DNA of 64,000 bases, taken from NCBI RefSeq assembly GCF_001690355.1, contig NZ_LZHG01000033.1, forward strand, positions 1 through 64,000. Direction: 5' to 3'. The notes beneath the pieces are model-generated. The model was not told the origin of the DNA. It made no database searches and saw only the letters and a program-made list of their open reading frames with translations. Positions 32,933 through 40,952 of the stretch are shown here, piece after piece. The translations under genes and the position numbers were made by a program. Origin of the DNA: Gilliamella sp. Choc4-2. Its GTDB lineage: Bacteria; Pseudomonadota; Gammaproteobacteria; Enterobacterales; Orbaceae. How positions within the stretch are numbered: the first letter of the stretch is position 1; every line of letters begins with the position of its first letter.

Positions 32933-33078
32933 ATTGGTTCGTGTGGGGCGTTGTCGTAAATAAATACGCAACGCTCCACGAACTCAGAACCGTCTATTCT
33001 CTCGATGATGTTATCGATATGCATAATGTAATAGCTGAAACTAAATTAGCAGAAAAACAACAGCAGAGCGAGGCGTAA
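32516..33078 (+). CDS. Tail assembly chaperone, -1 frameshift product
   Basis: After a -1 shift at G-GGT-TTT the reading frame stays open to TAA at 33076-33078, one base before the tape-measure ATG. The extension includes KYAQLGGDNSESDVDWFVWG and VVVNKYATLHELRTVYSLDD. It has no start codon of its own with an RBS, and fills the otherwise empty gap 32933-33078, as the lambda G-T protein does. Confidence 0.8.
32857..32863 (+). promoter_or_regulatory. Programmed -1 ribosomal frameshift site GGGTTTT
   Basis: The heptamer lies in the required phase (G-GGT-TTT relative to the zero frame), 70 bases before the short-form stop. It is of the X-XXY-YYZ type used in phage tail chaperone genes. Confidence 0.8.
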
Positions 33079-34866
33079 ATGGTTTTAGAAGAATTTTTAT
33101 TGAAAATTGGAGTTGACGCCTCAAAAGCTGGCGAAATTGCCGCAATTATCGCATTGCTACAGTCTGGAGCTGATAGATTATCAGATACCGCTAATGAGAT
33201 GCAGAGTGATATAAATAGGATGATTCAGCAAACTCAGCAGTCAACAGAGGAGGCGGGTAAATCTGCTGATGAGGCAAAATCAAAATTGAGCAAGCTAAAG
33301 CTTGTGATTATCGGATTGACAGCAGCATCTGCGCTCTATGGTAAACGGGTATTGAGGGCGTTTAATAACGCAATCGATAAAGCCCGTGAGTTAGCAACTC
33401 AAAAGGGGGCGCTGTTCAAAATTTCACAGAGAGAGCTCATTCAAGCAGAGTATTATAAACGTGAAATGAACAGAACAGGGCTAGCTCTCGATAGTGTAAA
33501 AACTAAAATTGCATTAAATCTTGCGCCTGCGCTGACCAGATTAATTGCTGGGTTCAGAAATTGGTTAACAGTTAATAAAGAATTGATTGCTGACGGCATT
33601 ACAAAAGTCATTAAAGCAGTCGGGATGGCAATTCAGGTGGTTGTTAACTTTGTTAAATTTATTGACAAAATCATATCAGGGACAATTGGATGGAAAAACG
33701 CACTAATTGCGCTTGGTATCGCTTGGGCGGTGCTCAATCGAGCATTTTTATTTAGCCCCCTCGGTATAATTTTAGGTTTATTAACTGCGTTAATGCTGTT
33801 AATAGATGACCTCATGGTCTACATGAACGGTGGTAAAAGCCTATTTGGCGAGTACTGGCAACCGTTTATCGACGGGGCTAAAGCGGCTTGGGAATTTGCA
33901 AAAACATTCTGGGAATTTCTCAAGGCATTGTGGACTGGTGATACTAAAAAAATAAAATCGTTATCTAAGAGTTTGTTTGATTCAATAGTAAGTGGTTTTA
34001 AATCGCTAATAGCTGGTATCAAGTCGTTACTGTCAAAAGTGTTTAAAAACATACTAATGTTTTTCGGTATGTCTGAACGTGCAGCAAGTGAAACGGTAGA
34101 TAGAATTGGTAAGATTTTTAACTTTATTATTGATGCGCTAACGCTACCGTTTCGAATGTCATATAAAGTAATCTGCCAAATAATGGATTGGCTGGGTGCT
34201 GATACTGGAGACTCTGTCAATGCTATCAGAGAAACGTTTTGGGCTATTTTTGAGTTTTGGACTGCTCCGTTCAAAGCTGCTTGGAAATTCATTAATGACC
34301 TTTTTGACATCTGGGAAGATGACACTACCACTACTACAGACAAGATAGGCGAAACATTTTGGGCTATTTTCGATTTTGTTATATCTCCGTTTAAAGACGC
34401 TTGGAATTTTGTAAAAAGCCTGTTTAAAGCGTGGGTCGGAGATGTCGGAGATGCTACCAAGAAATTTGCTGAAACGTTTTTAAAAGTGCATGAGTCAATT
34501 ACTGCGCCATTCAAAAACGCGATGGATTGGATAAGAGATAAATTTTATGGATTTATCGATTCAGTTAAAAGCAAAGTCAAGGAAGCTTTATCGTGGATTG
34601 GATTAGGTGGTGACGATGATGAGATAGAAGTCACAGCTAAGCGATTAACTAATACAAACATTCAAGCGAAGCTCAGCACAGATGGAGCTAAAGCAGGAAG
34701 TTTTATGCCAGCAAACAAAAACATAAATAATAACAATGCGGTAACTATCAATAACACAATGAACGTTACAACACCACAGGATGGATTCGATAGTTTAAAT
34801 AGCCTGTCTAATAACGCTGTGCGTAATTTAGCCGATAATACACAAACGGCGCTAGGATATAACTAA
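33079..34866 (+). CDS. Tape measure protein
   Basis: A 595-aa tail-length ruler. The N-terminus is helical (VDASKAGEIAAIIALLQSGA), hydrophobic helices occur at 205-240, and residues about 385-505 hold three copies of a 50-60-residue repeat (ETFWAIFEFWTAPFKAAWKF; ETFWAIFDFVISPFKDAWNF; ETFLKVHESITAPFKNAMDW). Repeat number could change tail length. It starts right after the frameshifted chaperone. The long open frame on the other strand is a shadow. Confidence 0.9.
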   Translation: MVLEEFLLKIGVDASKAGEIAAIIALLQSGADRLSDTANEMQSDINRMIQQTQQSTEEAGKSADEAKSKLSKLKLVIIGLTAASALYGKRVLRAFNNAIDKARELATQKGALFKISQRELIQAEYYKREMNRTGLALDSVKTKIALNLAPALTRLIAGFRNWLTVNKELIADGITKVIKAVGMAIQVVVNFVKFIDKIISGTIGWKNALIALGIAWAVLNRAFLFSPLGIILGLLTALMLLIDDLMVYMNGGKSLFGEYWQPFIDGAKAAWEFAKTFWEFLKALWTGDTKKIKSLSKSLFDSIVSGFKSLIAGIKSLLSKVFKNILMFFGMSERAASETVDRIGKIFNFIIDALTLPFRMSYKVICQIMDWLGADTGDSVNAIRETFWAIFEFWTAPFKAAWKFINDLFDIWEDDTTTTTDKIGETFWAIFDFVISPFKDAWNFVKSLFKAWVGDVGDATKKFAETFLKVHESITAPFKNAMDWIRDKFYGFIDSVKSKVKEALSWIGLGGDDDEIEVTAKRLTNTNIQAKLSTDGAKAGSFMPANKNINNNNAVTINNTMNVTTPQDGFDSLNSLSNNAVRNLADNTQTALGYN

Positions 34867-35579
34867 TGTTTAAATCTATATTAAATAAATTATCAAATAA
34901 TTTGGGGTTAATTATCAGTGATAATTTCACATTTGGTCTGGATATCAACACTGTTGAGCAGCACGCATCAAAATTACGAGTAACAGAAAACCCGATCGAA
35001 AACGGGGCTAATATTGCGGATCATGCGGTATTAGACCCTAAAGAGGTTACTGTTTATGGGCTGGTTGTTGGGTATGAACCGCGAATTAGCGCGATTGAGA
35101 GTATGACTGGCTATAGTTTTGAGAAATACCCGCTACCCATGAGAGTTAATTCAATTACGGATCAGGCTGAAAAAATCATTCAACGTTATTATGCGTTACG
35201 CAACCATGGAGTAAAAAAAACAGTCAATCAAATTGTGGCCGATTTTCTACCTGATTATCAGTCTCCGTTATTAAATAGTTTATCATCAGATCGTATAGCA
35301 GATGCTCATGAAAAGCTGTTAGCAATACAGCGTAGCGGTGAACCTGTAACGCTACAAACAAATACACGGCAGTATAAAAACATGGTGCTAACATCTGTTG
35401 GACTCACTCAAAAAAATAGAATGAGTGGCGAGTTTTTATTAACGTTTCGTGAAATTTTCATAGTTGAAACGAAAATTGCTAGCGGTATGAGCGTACCAAA
35501 CTCAGAAACGCGGAATTTAGGAAAAACCCAGCCGCAGGAAAAACAGGGTTCTATACTAGATAATATTGTTAGAGGTTAA
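34866..35579 (+). CDS. Baseplate protein with Dit-like N-terminal domain
   Basis: A 237-aa protein. ENPIENGANIADHAVLDPKE and VTVYGLVVGYEP match the Dit-like phage tail protein N-terminal domain; TLQTNTRQYKNMVLTSVGLT continues it. It would link the tube end to the hub. The stop is one base away from the next start. Confidence 0.75.
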   Translation: MFKSILNKLSNNLGLIISDNFTFGLDINTVEQHASKLRVTENPIENGANIADHAVLDPKEVTVYGLVVGYEPRISAIESMTGYSFEKYPLPMRVNSITDQAEKIIQRYYALRNHGVKKTVNQIVADFLPDYQSPLLNSLSSDRIADAHEKLLAIQRSGEPVTLQTNTRQYKNMVLTSVGLTQKNRMSGEFLLTFREIFIVETKIASGMSVPNSETRNLGKTQPQEKQGSILDNIVRG

Positions 35580-35580
35580 A

Positions 35581-35922
35581 ATGCATGTTATACAAACAAC
35601 AGCGGATAATGTATTGATTCAATCATTTTCATTATACGATATGAACCTGCGATTAACATTAAGATATAACGCAATATCAAATGGCTATCAATTTGATTTA
35701 TTTGATATTGATAAAAATGAATATATTACGAAAAATAAGGGGCTATCTGTTGACAGCCCATCGTTAATTGAATTTAATTTGCCGTTTGTATTGGTTTTAG
35801 ATGACAGGTCAGGGCTTGGAATTAATGCTGTATCTAAAATTGATCTTAATAATCGTATGCAATTACTAACAATGACTAAGGGAGAATATCGTGAGACAAT
35901 TCGGCAGGTTGTTAGAGCTTAA
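35581..35922 (+). CDS. Baseplate plug-like protein (Pam3 gp18 type)
   Basis: Start ATG at 35581 chosen because AGAGGT precedes it; the in-frame TTG at 35566 lies inside the previous gene. A 113-aa beta-rich protein: FSLYDMNLRLTLRYNAISNG, YQFDLFDIDKNEYIT and LPFVLVLDDRSG. It resembles the plug protein described for simple-baseplate cyanophage tails. Confidence 0.65.
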   Translation: MHVIQTTADNVLIQSFSLYDMNLRLTLRYNAISNGYQFDLFDIDKNEYITKNKGLSVDSPSLIEFNLPFVLVLDDRSGLGINAVSKIDLNNRMQLLTMTKGEYRETIRQVVRA

Positions 35923-36715
35923 AATTGGCAACCGCAACGAGAGTATTGTAATTAATAATCTCAGGGTTTCGTTTTCTATAAAAAAAACGCTAACATCAGA
36001 GCCAAATACCGCTGAAATATCAATATATAATCTCAATGATTCTAATAGAAACCTCATCACTAGCAAACAATATCATTTTTTAGAGTTATCAGTATGCTAT
36101 AAAGAGGATGTTTTGAGATTAATATTTTGTGGTGATATTTTGACGGTGGAAAATAAACTAACAGGACAGGACATTATCACAACAATGCGTTGTGGTGATG
36201 GACACCGAGCTTATACAGAAAAAACTATTATTAAAACGATGCAGAGCGGGCAAACGGACAGCGATTTCCTAAACGAGGTGGTTAGTAGTTTTGGAGTACA
36301 AAAGGGCGCCATTAATTTGCCAAATGATAGAGCGTTGCCTCGCGGTAAAATTTTCATGTGCGACACGCGTGAGGCGATGCATAAAATAGCTATAAACAAT
36401 AATGCTGATTGGTCTATACAGGATGATCAGCTGGTTGTTATCCCTAAAGATAAAGCCCTCGCTAATAGTGAGGGTTGGGTAATTTCTAGAAACACAGGAA
36501 TGATTGGAATCCCGAAAAAAACTAACGACGGGCTAGAAATTACAACGCTATGCAATCCCCATTATAGGATCGGTTCGCTTGTTCGTGTTGAATCAAAGAT
36601 CGCCGAGTATAACGGCGATTATAAATTAAGCTCGATTGAGCATAACGGCGATTTATGCAACACAAACTGGCATAGCAAATTGGTTTGTACCGGTGGTAAA
36701 TTTCAAAAAATTTGA
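35891..36715 (+). CDS. Baseplate hub protein
   Basis: A 274-aa protein with phage hub-like motifs: IVINNLRVSFSIKKTLTSEP, NTAEISIYNLNDSNRNLI, IFCGDILTVENKL and DWSIQDDQLVVIPKDKAL. It overlaps the plug gene by 32 bp. It would close the tail tube and carry the spike. Confidence 0.8.
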   Translation: MRQFGRLLELKIGNRNESIVINNLRVSFSIKKTLTSEPNTAEISIYNLNDSNRNLITSKQYHFLELSVCYKEDVLRLIFCGDILTVENKLTGQDIITTMRCGDGHRAYTEKTIIKTMQSGQTDSDFLNEVVSSFGVQKGAINLPNDRALPRGKIFMCDTREAMHKIAINNNADWSIQDDQLVVIPKDKALANSEGWVISRNTGMIGIPKKTNDGLEITTLCNPHYRIGSLVRVESKIAEYNGDYKLSSIEHNGDLCNTNWHSKLVCTGGKFQKI

Positions 36716-36754
36716 TATAATGCCGATTTTTTAAGCCCAAGGAATTTAACGGCG

Positions 36755-37069
36755 ATGAAATATTGTACTTTGTGTCAAAGAAATGTAATACCAAAAAGAA
36801 AAATTGGAACGGGAACGCTTATTGGTATTATTTTTACAGGCTTTATTTGGGTTTTATTTATCCCTTTTTACAAAAAAAGATGCCCACTATGCCACGGAGA
36901 TAGACTAGTTAAACCTGAGAAGGCTTTGCAAAATTCAAATAATCATCAAGCAATTCAGAATCCGAATATATCCGTTTCTGATGAATTGAAAAAATTAAAT
37001 GATCTAAAAGAAAGCGGCGTTTTATCGCAGGAGGAGTTTGAAAAACAAAAAATAAAATTACTGAATTAA
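36755..37069 (+). CDS. Zinc-ribbon, membrane and SHOCT-domain protein (moron)
   Basis: A 104-aa protein. There is a split Cys pair (YCTLCQRN at the start, RCPLCHGD at residues 44-51), with a membrane segment between (IGTGTLIGIIFTGFIWVLFI). A C-terminal SHOCT domain follows (DELKKLNDLKESGVLSQEEF). It has its own extended -10 promoter (TGATATAAT, ending at 36721) and sits between two baseplate genes, so it is probably an accessory gene expressed independently of late genes. Confidence 0.75.
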   Translation: MKYCTLCQRNVIPKRKIGTGTLIGIIFTGFIWVLFIPFYKKRCPLCHGDRLVKPEKALQNSNNHQAIQNPNISVSDELKKLNDLKESGVLSQEEFEKQKIKLLN

Positions 37070-37114
37070 TGATTAGATGCCGGTTTTCGAACCCCTGACG
37101 CCCAACAAATAATG

Positions 37115-37143
37115 TTGACTCTGTTTGTATCTTAGTATATCTT
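37115..37143 (+). promoter_or_regulatory. Promoter of mini-CRISPR locus A
   Basis: TTGACT at 37115-37120, followed after 15 bases by TATATC or after 17 bases by TATCTT. Transcription would start near 37150, some 20 bases before the first repeat. Confidence 0.65.
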
Positions 37144-37170
37144 CAAATTACCTACCCAGCATGGGTGGAT

Positions 37171-37315
37171 ACGTTCCCTGTATACACAGGGATAAACCGA
37201 GGTGATAAGGTTCAATTCTTGTCCATTAACCGCGTTCCCTGTATACACAGGGATAAACCGTAGACAAATTGTAATACCTCAAATAAGAGTTCCCTGTATA
37301 CACAGGGTGTAACCC
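37171..37315 (+). CRISPR. Mini-CRISPR locus A (three type I-E-like repeats)
   Basis: 29-nt repeats at 37171-37199, 37232-37260 and 37287-37315 share the core GTTCCCTGTATACACAGGG, whose CCCTGT/ACAGGG arms form the Cas6e-type hairpin. The first two end in ATAAACCG, the type I-E 5' handle; in the third this is changed to TGTAACCC and merges into a terminator. Spacers are 32 nt (37200-37231) and 26 nt (37261-37286). No cas1/cas2 or leader is adjacent, and the unit lies inside a prophage tail module with its own promoter and terminator. The transcript of about 190 nt could be processed by host Cascade. Confidence 0.85.
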
Positions 37316-37339
37316 CCCTCTTTCGAGGGGGTTTTATTT
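37314..37339. terminator. Terminator closing mini-CRISPR locus A
   Basis: CCCCCTC-TTTC-GAGGGGG then TTTTATTT. It begins within the third repeat and can also serve hicB from the other strand. Confidence 0.88.
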
Positions 37340-37784
37340 AACGGGCTTTATTTTGCGTCGCCAATTCATTAATGGCTGCCGCTGCCAAAAAATTACTCCG
37401 ATCCCTATAAACCGAGCTCGGCGCTTTAACTGCATTATCTATTCTATCGATCAGAATATCTGGCAATGTGATATTAATTCTTTTTTGTTTACCAACAAAT
37501 GATGATAAATCAACGTCAATAATGACCCATGTATCGTAATGAGCATATTCACCGTTATTTTTATACGAAACATGATCATTATGAATATCGTTAACATCAT
37601 AATCACCTGATTCAATCATATCCTGAACAGTTAACAAAATAGCCTCAGTTGCCATTGCTGGGATGTCGTGTTCTTTGTCGGCGGCAGAATAACAACTATA
37701 TTTTTCATTGCATAACGCAGGCACGACAATGCCGTAAGCGGTATCGCTATCGTTCGGGGTTTCAATGCCAAGAGTAAAAAACAT
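37338..37784 (-). CDS. hicB: HicB antitoxin
   Basis: A 148-aa protein. The N-terminal RNase-H-like HicB domain (DTAYGIVVPALCNEKYSCYS, ATEAILLTVQDMIE) is followed by a ribbon-helix-helix DNA-binding domain (RINITLPDILIDRIDNAVKA, DRSNFLAAAAINEL). It binds HicA and represses the operon. The stop codon is next to the locus A terminator. Confidence 0.9.
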   Translation of the reverse strand: MFFTLGIETPNDSDTAYGIVVPALCNEKYSCYSAADKEHDIPAMATEAILLTVQDMIESGDYDVNDIHNDHVSYKNNGEYAHYDTWVIIDVDLSSFVGKQKRINITLPDILIDRIDNAVKAPSSVYRDRSNFLAAAAINELATQNKAR

Positions 37785-37806
37785 AATCCCTCCAAAAGTT
37801 GGCGGG

Positions 37807-37989
37807 CTATAAAAGCCCCGCCGATTTTTTGATTGATCTTACTGTGCCAATCGGTAAATCTGATTTTGGATGAGGAACTGGAAACGTTTTATTAGTTATC
37901 GGTGAGTAAAACATATGATGACTACCTCTAACTCGTTTCAGAACACATCCTGCGTTAGTAAGTTCTTTTATCAGGTCAGTTGATTTCAT
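37807..37989 (-). CDS. hicA: HicA toxin (mRNA interferase)
   Basis: A 60-aa double-stranded-RNA-binding-like toxin: LIKELTNAGCVLKRVRGSHH (catalytic His in GSHH) and FPVPHPKSDLPIGTVRSIKK. It is transcribed before hicB. RBS AGGAGG. The pair would stabilise the prophage or act in phage defence. Confidence 0.93.
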   Translation of the reverse strand: MKSTDLIKELTNAGCVLKRVRGSHHMFYSPITNKTFPVPHPKSDLPIGTVRSIKKSAGLL

Positions 37990-38012
37990 GTTTACCTCCT
38001 AACCTGAAAATA

Positions 38013-38040
38013 ATTATACACACATATACACATATGTCAA
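38013..38040 (-). promoter_or_regulatory. hicAB promoter and operator
   Basis: Minus strand TTGACA (38035-38040), 16-nt spacer, TATAAT (38013-38018). The spacer contains inverted CATAT/ATATG repeats, a plausible HicB operator. Confidence 0.8.
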
Positions 38041-38067
38041 CGATTTTATTAATTAGGTACATTCATT

Positions 38068-38847
38068 ATGACAGATTCACTATTTGCAGCAGTTGAAAAT
38101 CAAATTAAGCGCGCTCAATCGAATATATACACTGCGCTACCGGCTCAGGTCATTTCATTTGATGGGCACACAGTTAGTTGTCAGGTGATGATTAATCGAG
38201 TTATAGCAAACGGGCAGGAAATAAAAATCCCCCCGTTGGTAGATGTCCCCGCACAATTTCCGCATGCTGGTGGTTTTTGTATTACTGTGCCGATAAAAGA
38301 GGGTGATGAGGGGTTGGTGGTTTTTTCTAGTCGTTGCATAGACGGCTGGTTTGCATCGGGTAACGCATCAAAACCGTTAGATAACCGAATTAACGATCTC
38401 AGCGATGGTTTTTTTATAGTTGGCTGTAATAGCGCACCTAATAAAATACCTGATTTTTATCATGACGGCGCATCTATGCAAACTGACGACGGTTCAACTC
38501 ATATCCGACTAACGAACGGTACAATTTATATCAAGGGGCATATTGAACACACCGGTAATTATCAACAACTAGGAAATTACACTCAAACTGGTAACTATCA
38601 TCAGGATGGAAATTACACTCACACCGGTAATTATCAACAATTAGGGGATTACATTCAAACCGGTAACAAAATCCAGATTGGTTATTATAATTTATCTGGT
38701 AATTTTGGACAAACCGACGGTGAATCAAATAGCACTGGCGTTCTACGAGTTAAAAATGTGATAACTAATATTGGCGTTAATCTAAACGAACATGTTCATA
38801 CTGGGGTTATGAGCGGAGATGAAACAACAGGAGAACCAAAATGCTAG
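38068..38847 (+). CDS. Baseplate spike protein (Gp138-N / gpV-like)
   Basis: A 259-aa protein. An N-terminal OB-fold (residues 5-115; ALPAQVISFDGHTVSCQVMI, VPIKEGDEGLVVFSSRCIDG) is typical of Gp138/gpV spikes. Residues 158-225 hold degenerate TGNYQQxGNYTQ repeats that should form a trimeric beta-helix needle. It punctures the outer membrane on contraction. It is separated from the hub gene by the accessory insert 36720-38060. Confidence 0.85.
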   Translation: MTDSLFAAVENQIKRAQSNIYTALPAQVISFDGHTVSCQVMINRVIANGQEIKIPPLVDVPAQFPHAGGFCITVPIKEGDEGLVVFSSRCIDGWFASGNASKPLDNRINDLSDGFFIVGCNSAPNKIPDFYHDGASMQTDDGSTHIRLTNGTIYIKGHIEHTGNYQQLGNYTQTGNYHQDGNYTHTGNYQQLGDYIQTGNKIQIGYYNLSGNFGQTDGESNSTGVLRVKNVITNIGVNLNEHVHTGVMSGDETTGEPKC

Positions 38848-39206
38848 TTAGAGAGTTAGATCATAATCATGACTGGACGTTTGGACACGGGTTGGGTAAC
38901 TATTTAGATAGCTCTGAGGCGATAGCTCAATGTGTAAAAACTAAATTATTAGCATTAAAAAGAGATTGGTTTTTAAATCGCGAGGACGGTATCGCATGGT
39001 TTGATTATCTAACTAAAAACCCGAATACAAAACAGTTAGAAATTGATGTAAAAGCGGAAATTTTCAAGGTAGACGGTGTGATCAATATCAATAGTTTTGA
39101 CATTTTGTTAGATAGCGATACTCGACAATTTCTAATCCAAATCAGTTACACCGACAAATATAATAAAACCAACGAGGCATCATTCAATGTTACAGATAAC
39201 AGATAA
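38841..39206 (+). CDS. Baseplate wedge protein (gp25/gpW-like)
   Basis: A 121-aa protein: LDSSEAIAQCVKTKLLALKR, DWFLNREDGIAWFDYL and FDILLDSDTRQFLIQISYTD. It matches small baseplate wedge proteins coded before baseplate J genes. Confidence 0.75.
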   Translation: MLVRELDHNHDWTFGHGLGNYLDSSEAIAQCVKTKLLALKRDWFLNREDGIAWFDYLTKNPNTKQLEIDVKAEIFKVDGVININSFDILLDSDTRQFLIQISYTDKYNKTNEASFNVTDNR

Positions 39207-40308
39207 GGGCGTTGAAATTGACGATTTATACACTATTCAAAATAGATTAGTTAGAGCGTTCAAGTCAATTTACGGTGAGAATGTCAACCTTGATAGTGAT
39301 ACCCCCGACGGGCAATTACTGGGTTTATTCTCGCAAGAGCTAGCAAACATTCATCAGGCGGTTTCGTTTATCGTTCAGATGTTAGATCCGTATCAGGCAA
39401 CGGGGCACTGGTTAGAACAGCGAGCTATGTATGCAGGAATAACACGAATTACAGCCTCGTATTCGTATATTGATGAGGTGATTTTTACTGGATCACCAAA
39501 AACGACAATACCAAATAATTCAATTTATGTTGACAAGAACAAAAACAAATGGGTAACAACTGAATCAATAACATTAAATGACCTGGGTAGCGCACGCGTT
39601 AAATTCAGATCGTTAGAACTGGGTAATTACAATGTTAACGCACTTGATGAGTTTACACCAAGCACAATTATTATTGGTGTTGATAAAGTCACAGCAAATA
39701 CAAACAGTTATGGCGGCGTTGATGAGGAAACTGATGCGCAACTATTGAGGCGATTCATGTTGTCACACTCAATTAATAATTACGATGACCGCCGAGGCAT
39801 TCAATCTGCATTAATGAATATAACTGGCGTGACAAAGTGTAAGGTGTACGAAAATTACACTAATGAGATTGATGAAACGGGTGTTCCTGCTCACTCATTT
39901 AATGCCGTTATTTTGGGTGGTGCTGATGAAAAAATAGCGGAAGTGATCACCAAGAAGAAAATTGGCGGATGTGGGCTATTCGGGGAAATTGAAACGTCTT
40001 ATCTGTTAGATGATATACCAAGAAAAGTTTACTTTGACAGACCGAAAAAAATTGATGTCAATGTCTCAATGGTAATTAGTCGTTATGAGTCATTTAACGA
40101 TATCAATATTGAGCAAATCAAAACCAATTTAAAACATTTAGAATTTGAAATTGGTGAGAATGTTTACGCGTCGCGTATTATTTCAAGCATTAATTTAGTT
40201 GACGGGTTTTATATTAAATCACTCACGGTTAATAGTTCAAATATTGCCAATATCGGTTATCGAGAATATGCACAGATAAATAATGTTGAGGTGCTGATTG
40301 ATGAATAG
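39187..40308 (+). CDS. Baseplate J-like protein
   Basis: A 373-aa protein: NVNLDSDTPDGQLLGLFSQE, HWLEQRAMYAGITRITAS, SYGGVDEETDAQLLRRFMLS and KKIGGCGLFGEIETSYLLDD, the baseplate J/gp47 family. It forms the baseplate wedge that couples fibre binding to sheath contraction. Confidence 0.9.
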   Translation: MLQITDKGVEIDDLYTIQNRLVRAFKSIYGENVNLDSDTPDGQLLGLFSQELANIHQAVSFIVQMLDPYQATGHWLEQRAMYAGITRITASYSYIDEVIFTGSPKTTIPNNSIYVDKNKNKWVTTESITLNDLGSARVKFRSLELGNYNVNALDEFTPSTIIIGVDKVTANTNSYGGVDEETDAQLLRRFMLSHSINNYDDRRGIQSALMNITGVTKCKVYENYTNEIDETGVPAHSFNAVILGGADEKIAEVITKKKIGGCGLFGEIETSYLLDDIPRKVYFDRPKKIDVNVSMVISRYESFNDINIEQIKTNLKHLEFEIGENVYASRIISSINLVDGFYIKSLTVNSSNIANIGYREYAQINNVEVLIDE

Positions 40309-40948
40309 GGAGAATTTTATCATCTGGCAGTATCGAACCAAACCTAATGCGCTGGGAACGATTAGAGCTATCTACAGAGAAACAGATAACACATTTAAAA
40401 ATGTTATTCAATTGGCGGACATTCTCAATATTGACCGTGCAACTGGCTATGCATTGGATTTGGTTGGCAGGCATGTTGGTGTATCGCGAATTTTACCAAC
40501 AGCAATAGCTAAAAAATATTTTGGATGGCTCAGGGATAGGTCAGCGTTGCCGTTCGGTATTGGTGAGTTTTATCGATATGGTGACGCATTACACGCATCA
40601 GTCGTTTTAAATGACAATGACTATCGTTTTTTTATTAAATCCAAAATCACTAAAAATTATCAAACTGGAGAAATATCAAATATTGTTAAATCAATTAAAT
40701 TCATGATCGGCGAGCGCGGAAATATCATTGATGCGCAAAACATGACTATGAATGTGCTAGTAGATAGCGATCAACTCAATTCATTAACACTATACGCAAT
40801 TAGTAAAATGGATATTTTAGTGCGACCGATCGGCGTGATGTATCGCTATTTGGTTCTAGCTAATAGCGAACCGTTCGGGTTTGCACACGATAAACATTCA
40901 CAGGGATTTAATTTAGGTAAATTTGCACGAATTCAAAAAATAGGATAA
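40298..40948 (+). CDS. DUF2612 baseplate protein
   Basis: A 216-aa protein matching DUF2612 (TDNTFKNVIQLADILNIDRA, GYALDLVGRHVGVSRILP, LLIDNR-free middle, FIKSKITKNYQTGEISNIVK). It links baseplate and fibre and lies in the usual position after baseplate J. Confidence 0.85.
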   Translation: MMNRENFIIWQYRTKPNALGTIRAIYRETDNTFKNVIQLADILNIDRATGYALDLVGRHVGVSRILPTAIAKKYFGWLRDRSALPFGIGEFYRYGDALHASVVLNDNDYRFFIKSKITKNYQTGEISNIVKSIKFMIGERGNIIDAQNMTMNVLVDSDQLNSLTLYAISKMDILVRPIGVMYRYLVLANSEPFGFAHDKHSQGFNLGKFARIQKIG

Positions 40949-40952
40949 CTTT

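Noticed and set aside
33819-34514. 231-codon antisense frame in the tape-measure gene
   Set aside because: A long opposite frame caused by repetitive codons; no RBS, no family likeness.
37081-37110. TTCGAACCCCTGAC near 37088 looks like a tRNA T-arm on the minus strand
   Set aside because: The stem does not pair and no acceptor, anticodon or D-arm is found.
37200-37231. Spacer A1 contains GGTTCAATTC, like a tRNA T-loop
   Set aside because: Only a ten-base likeness; no other tRNA part. Treated as a spacer until searched.
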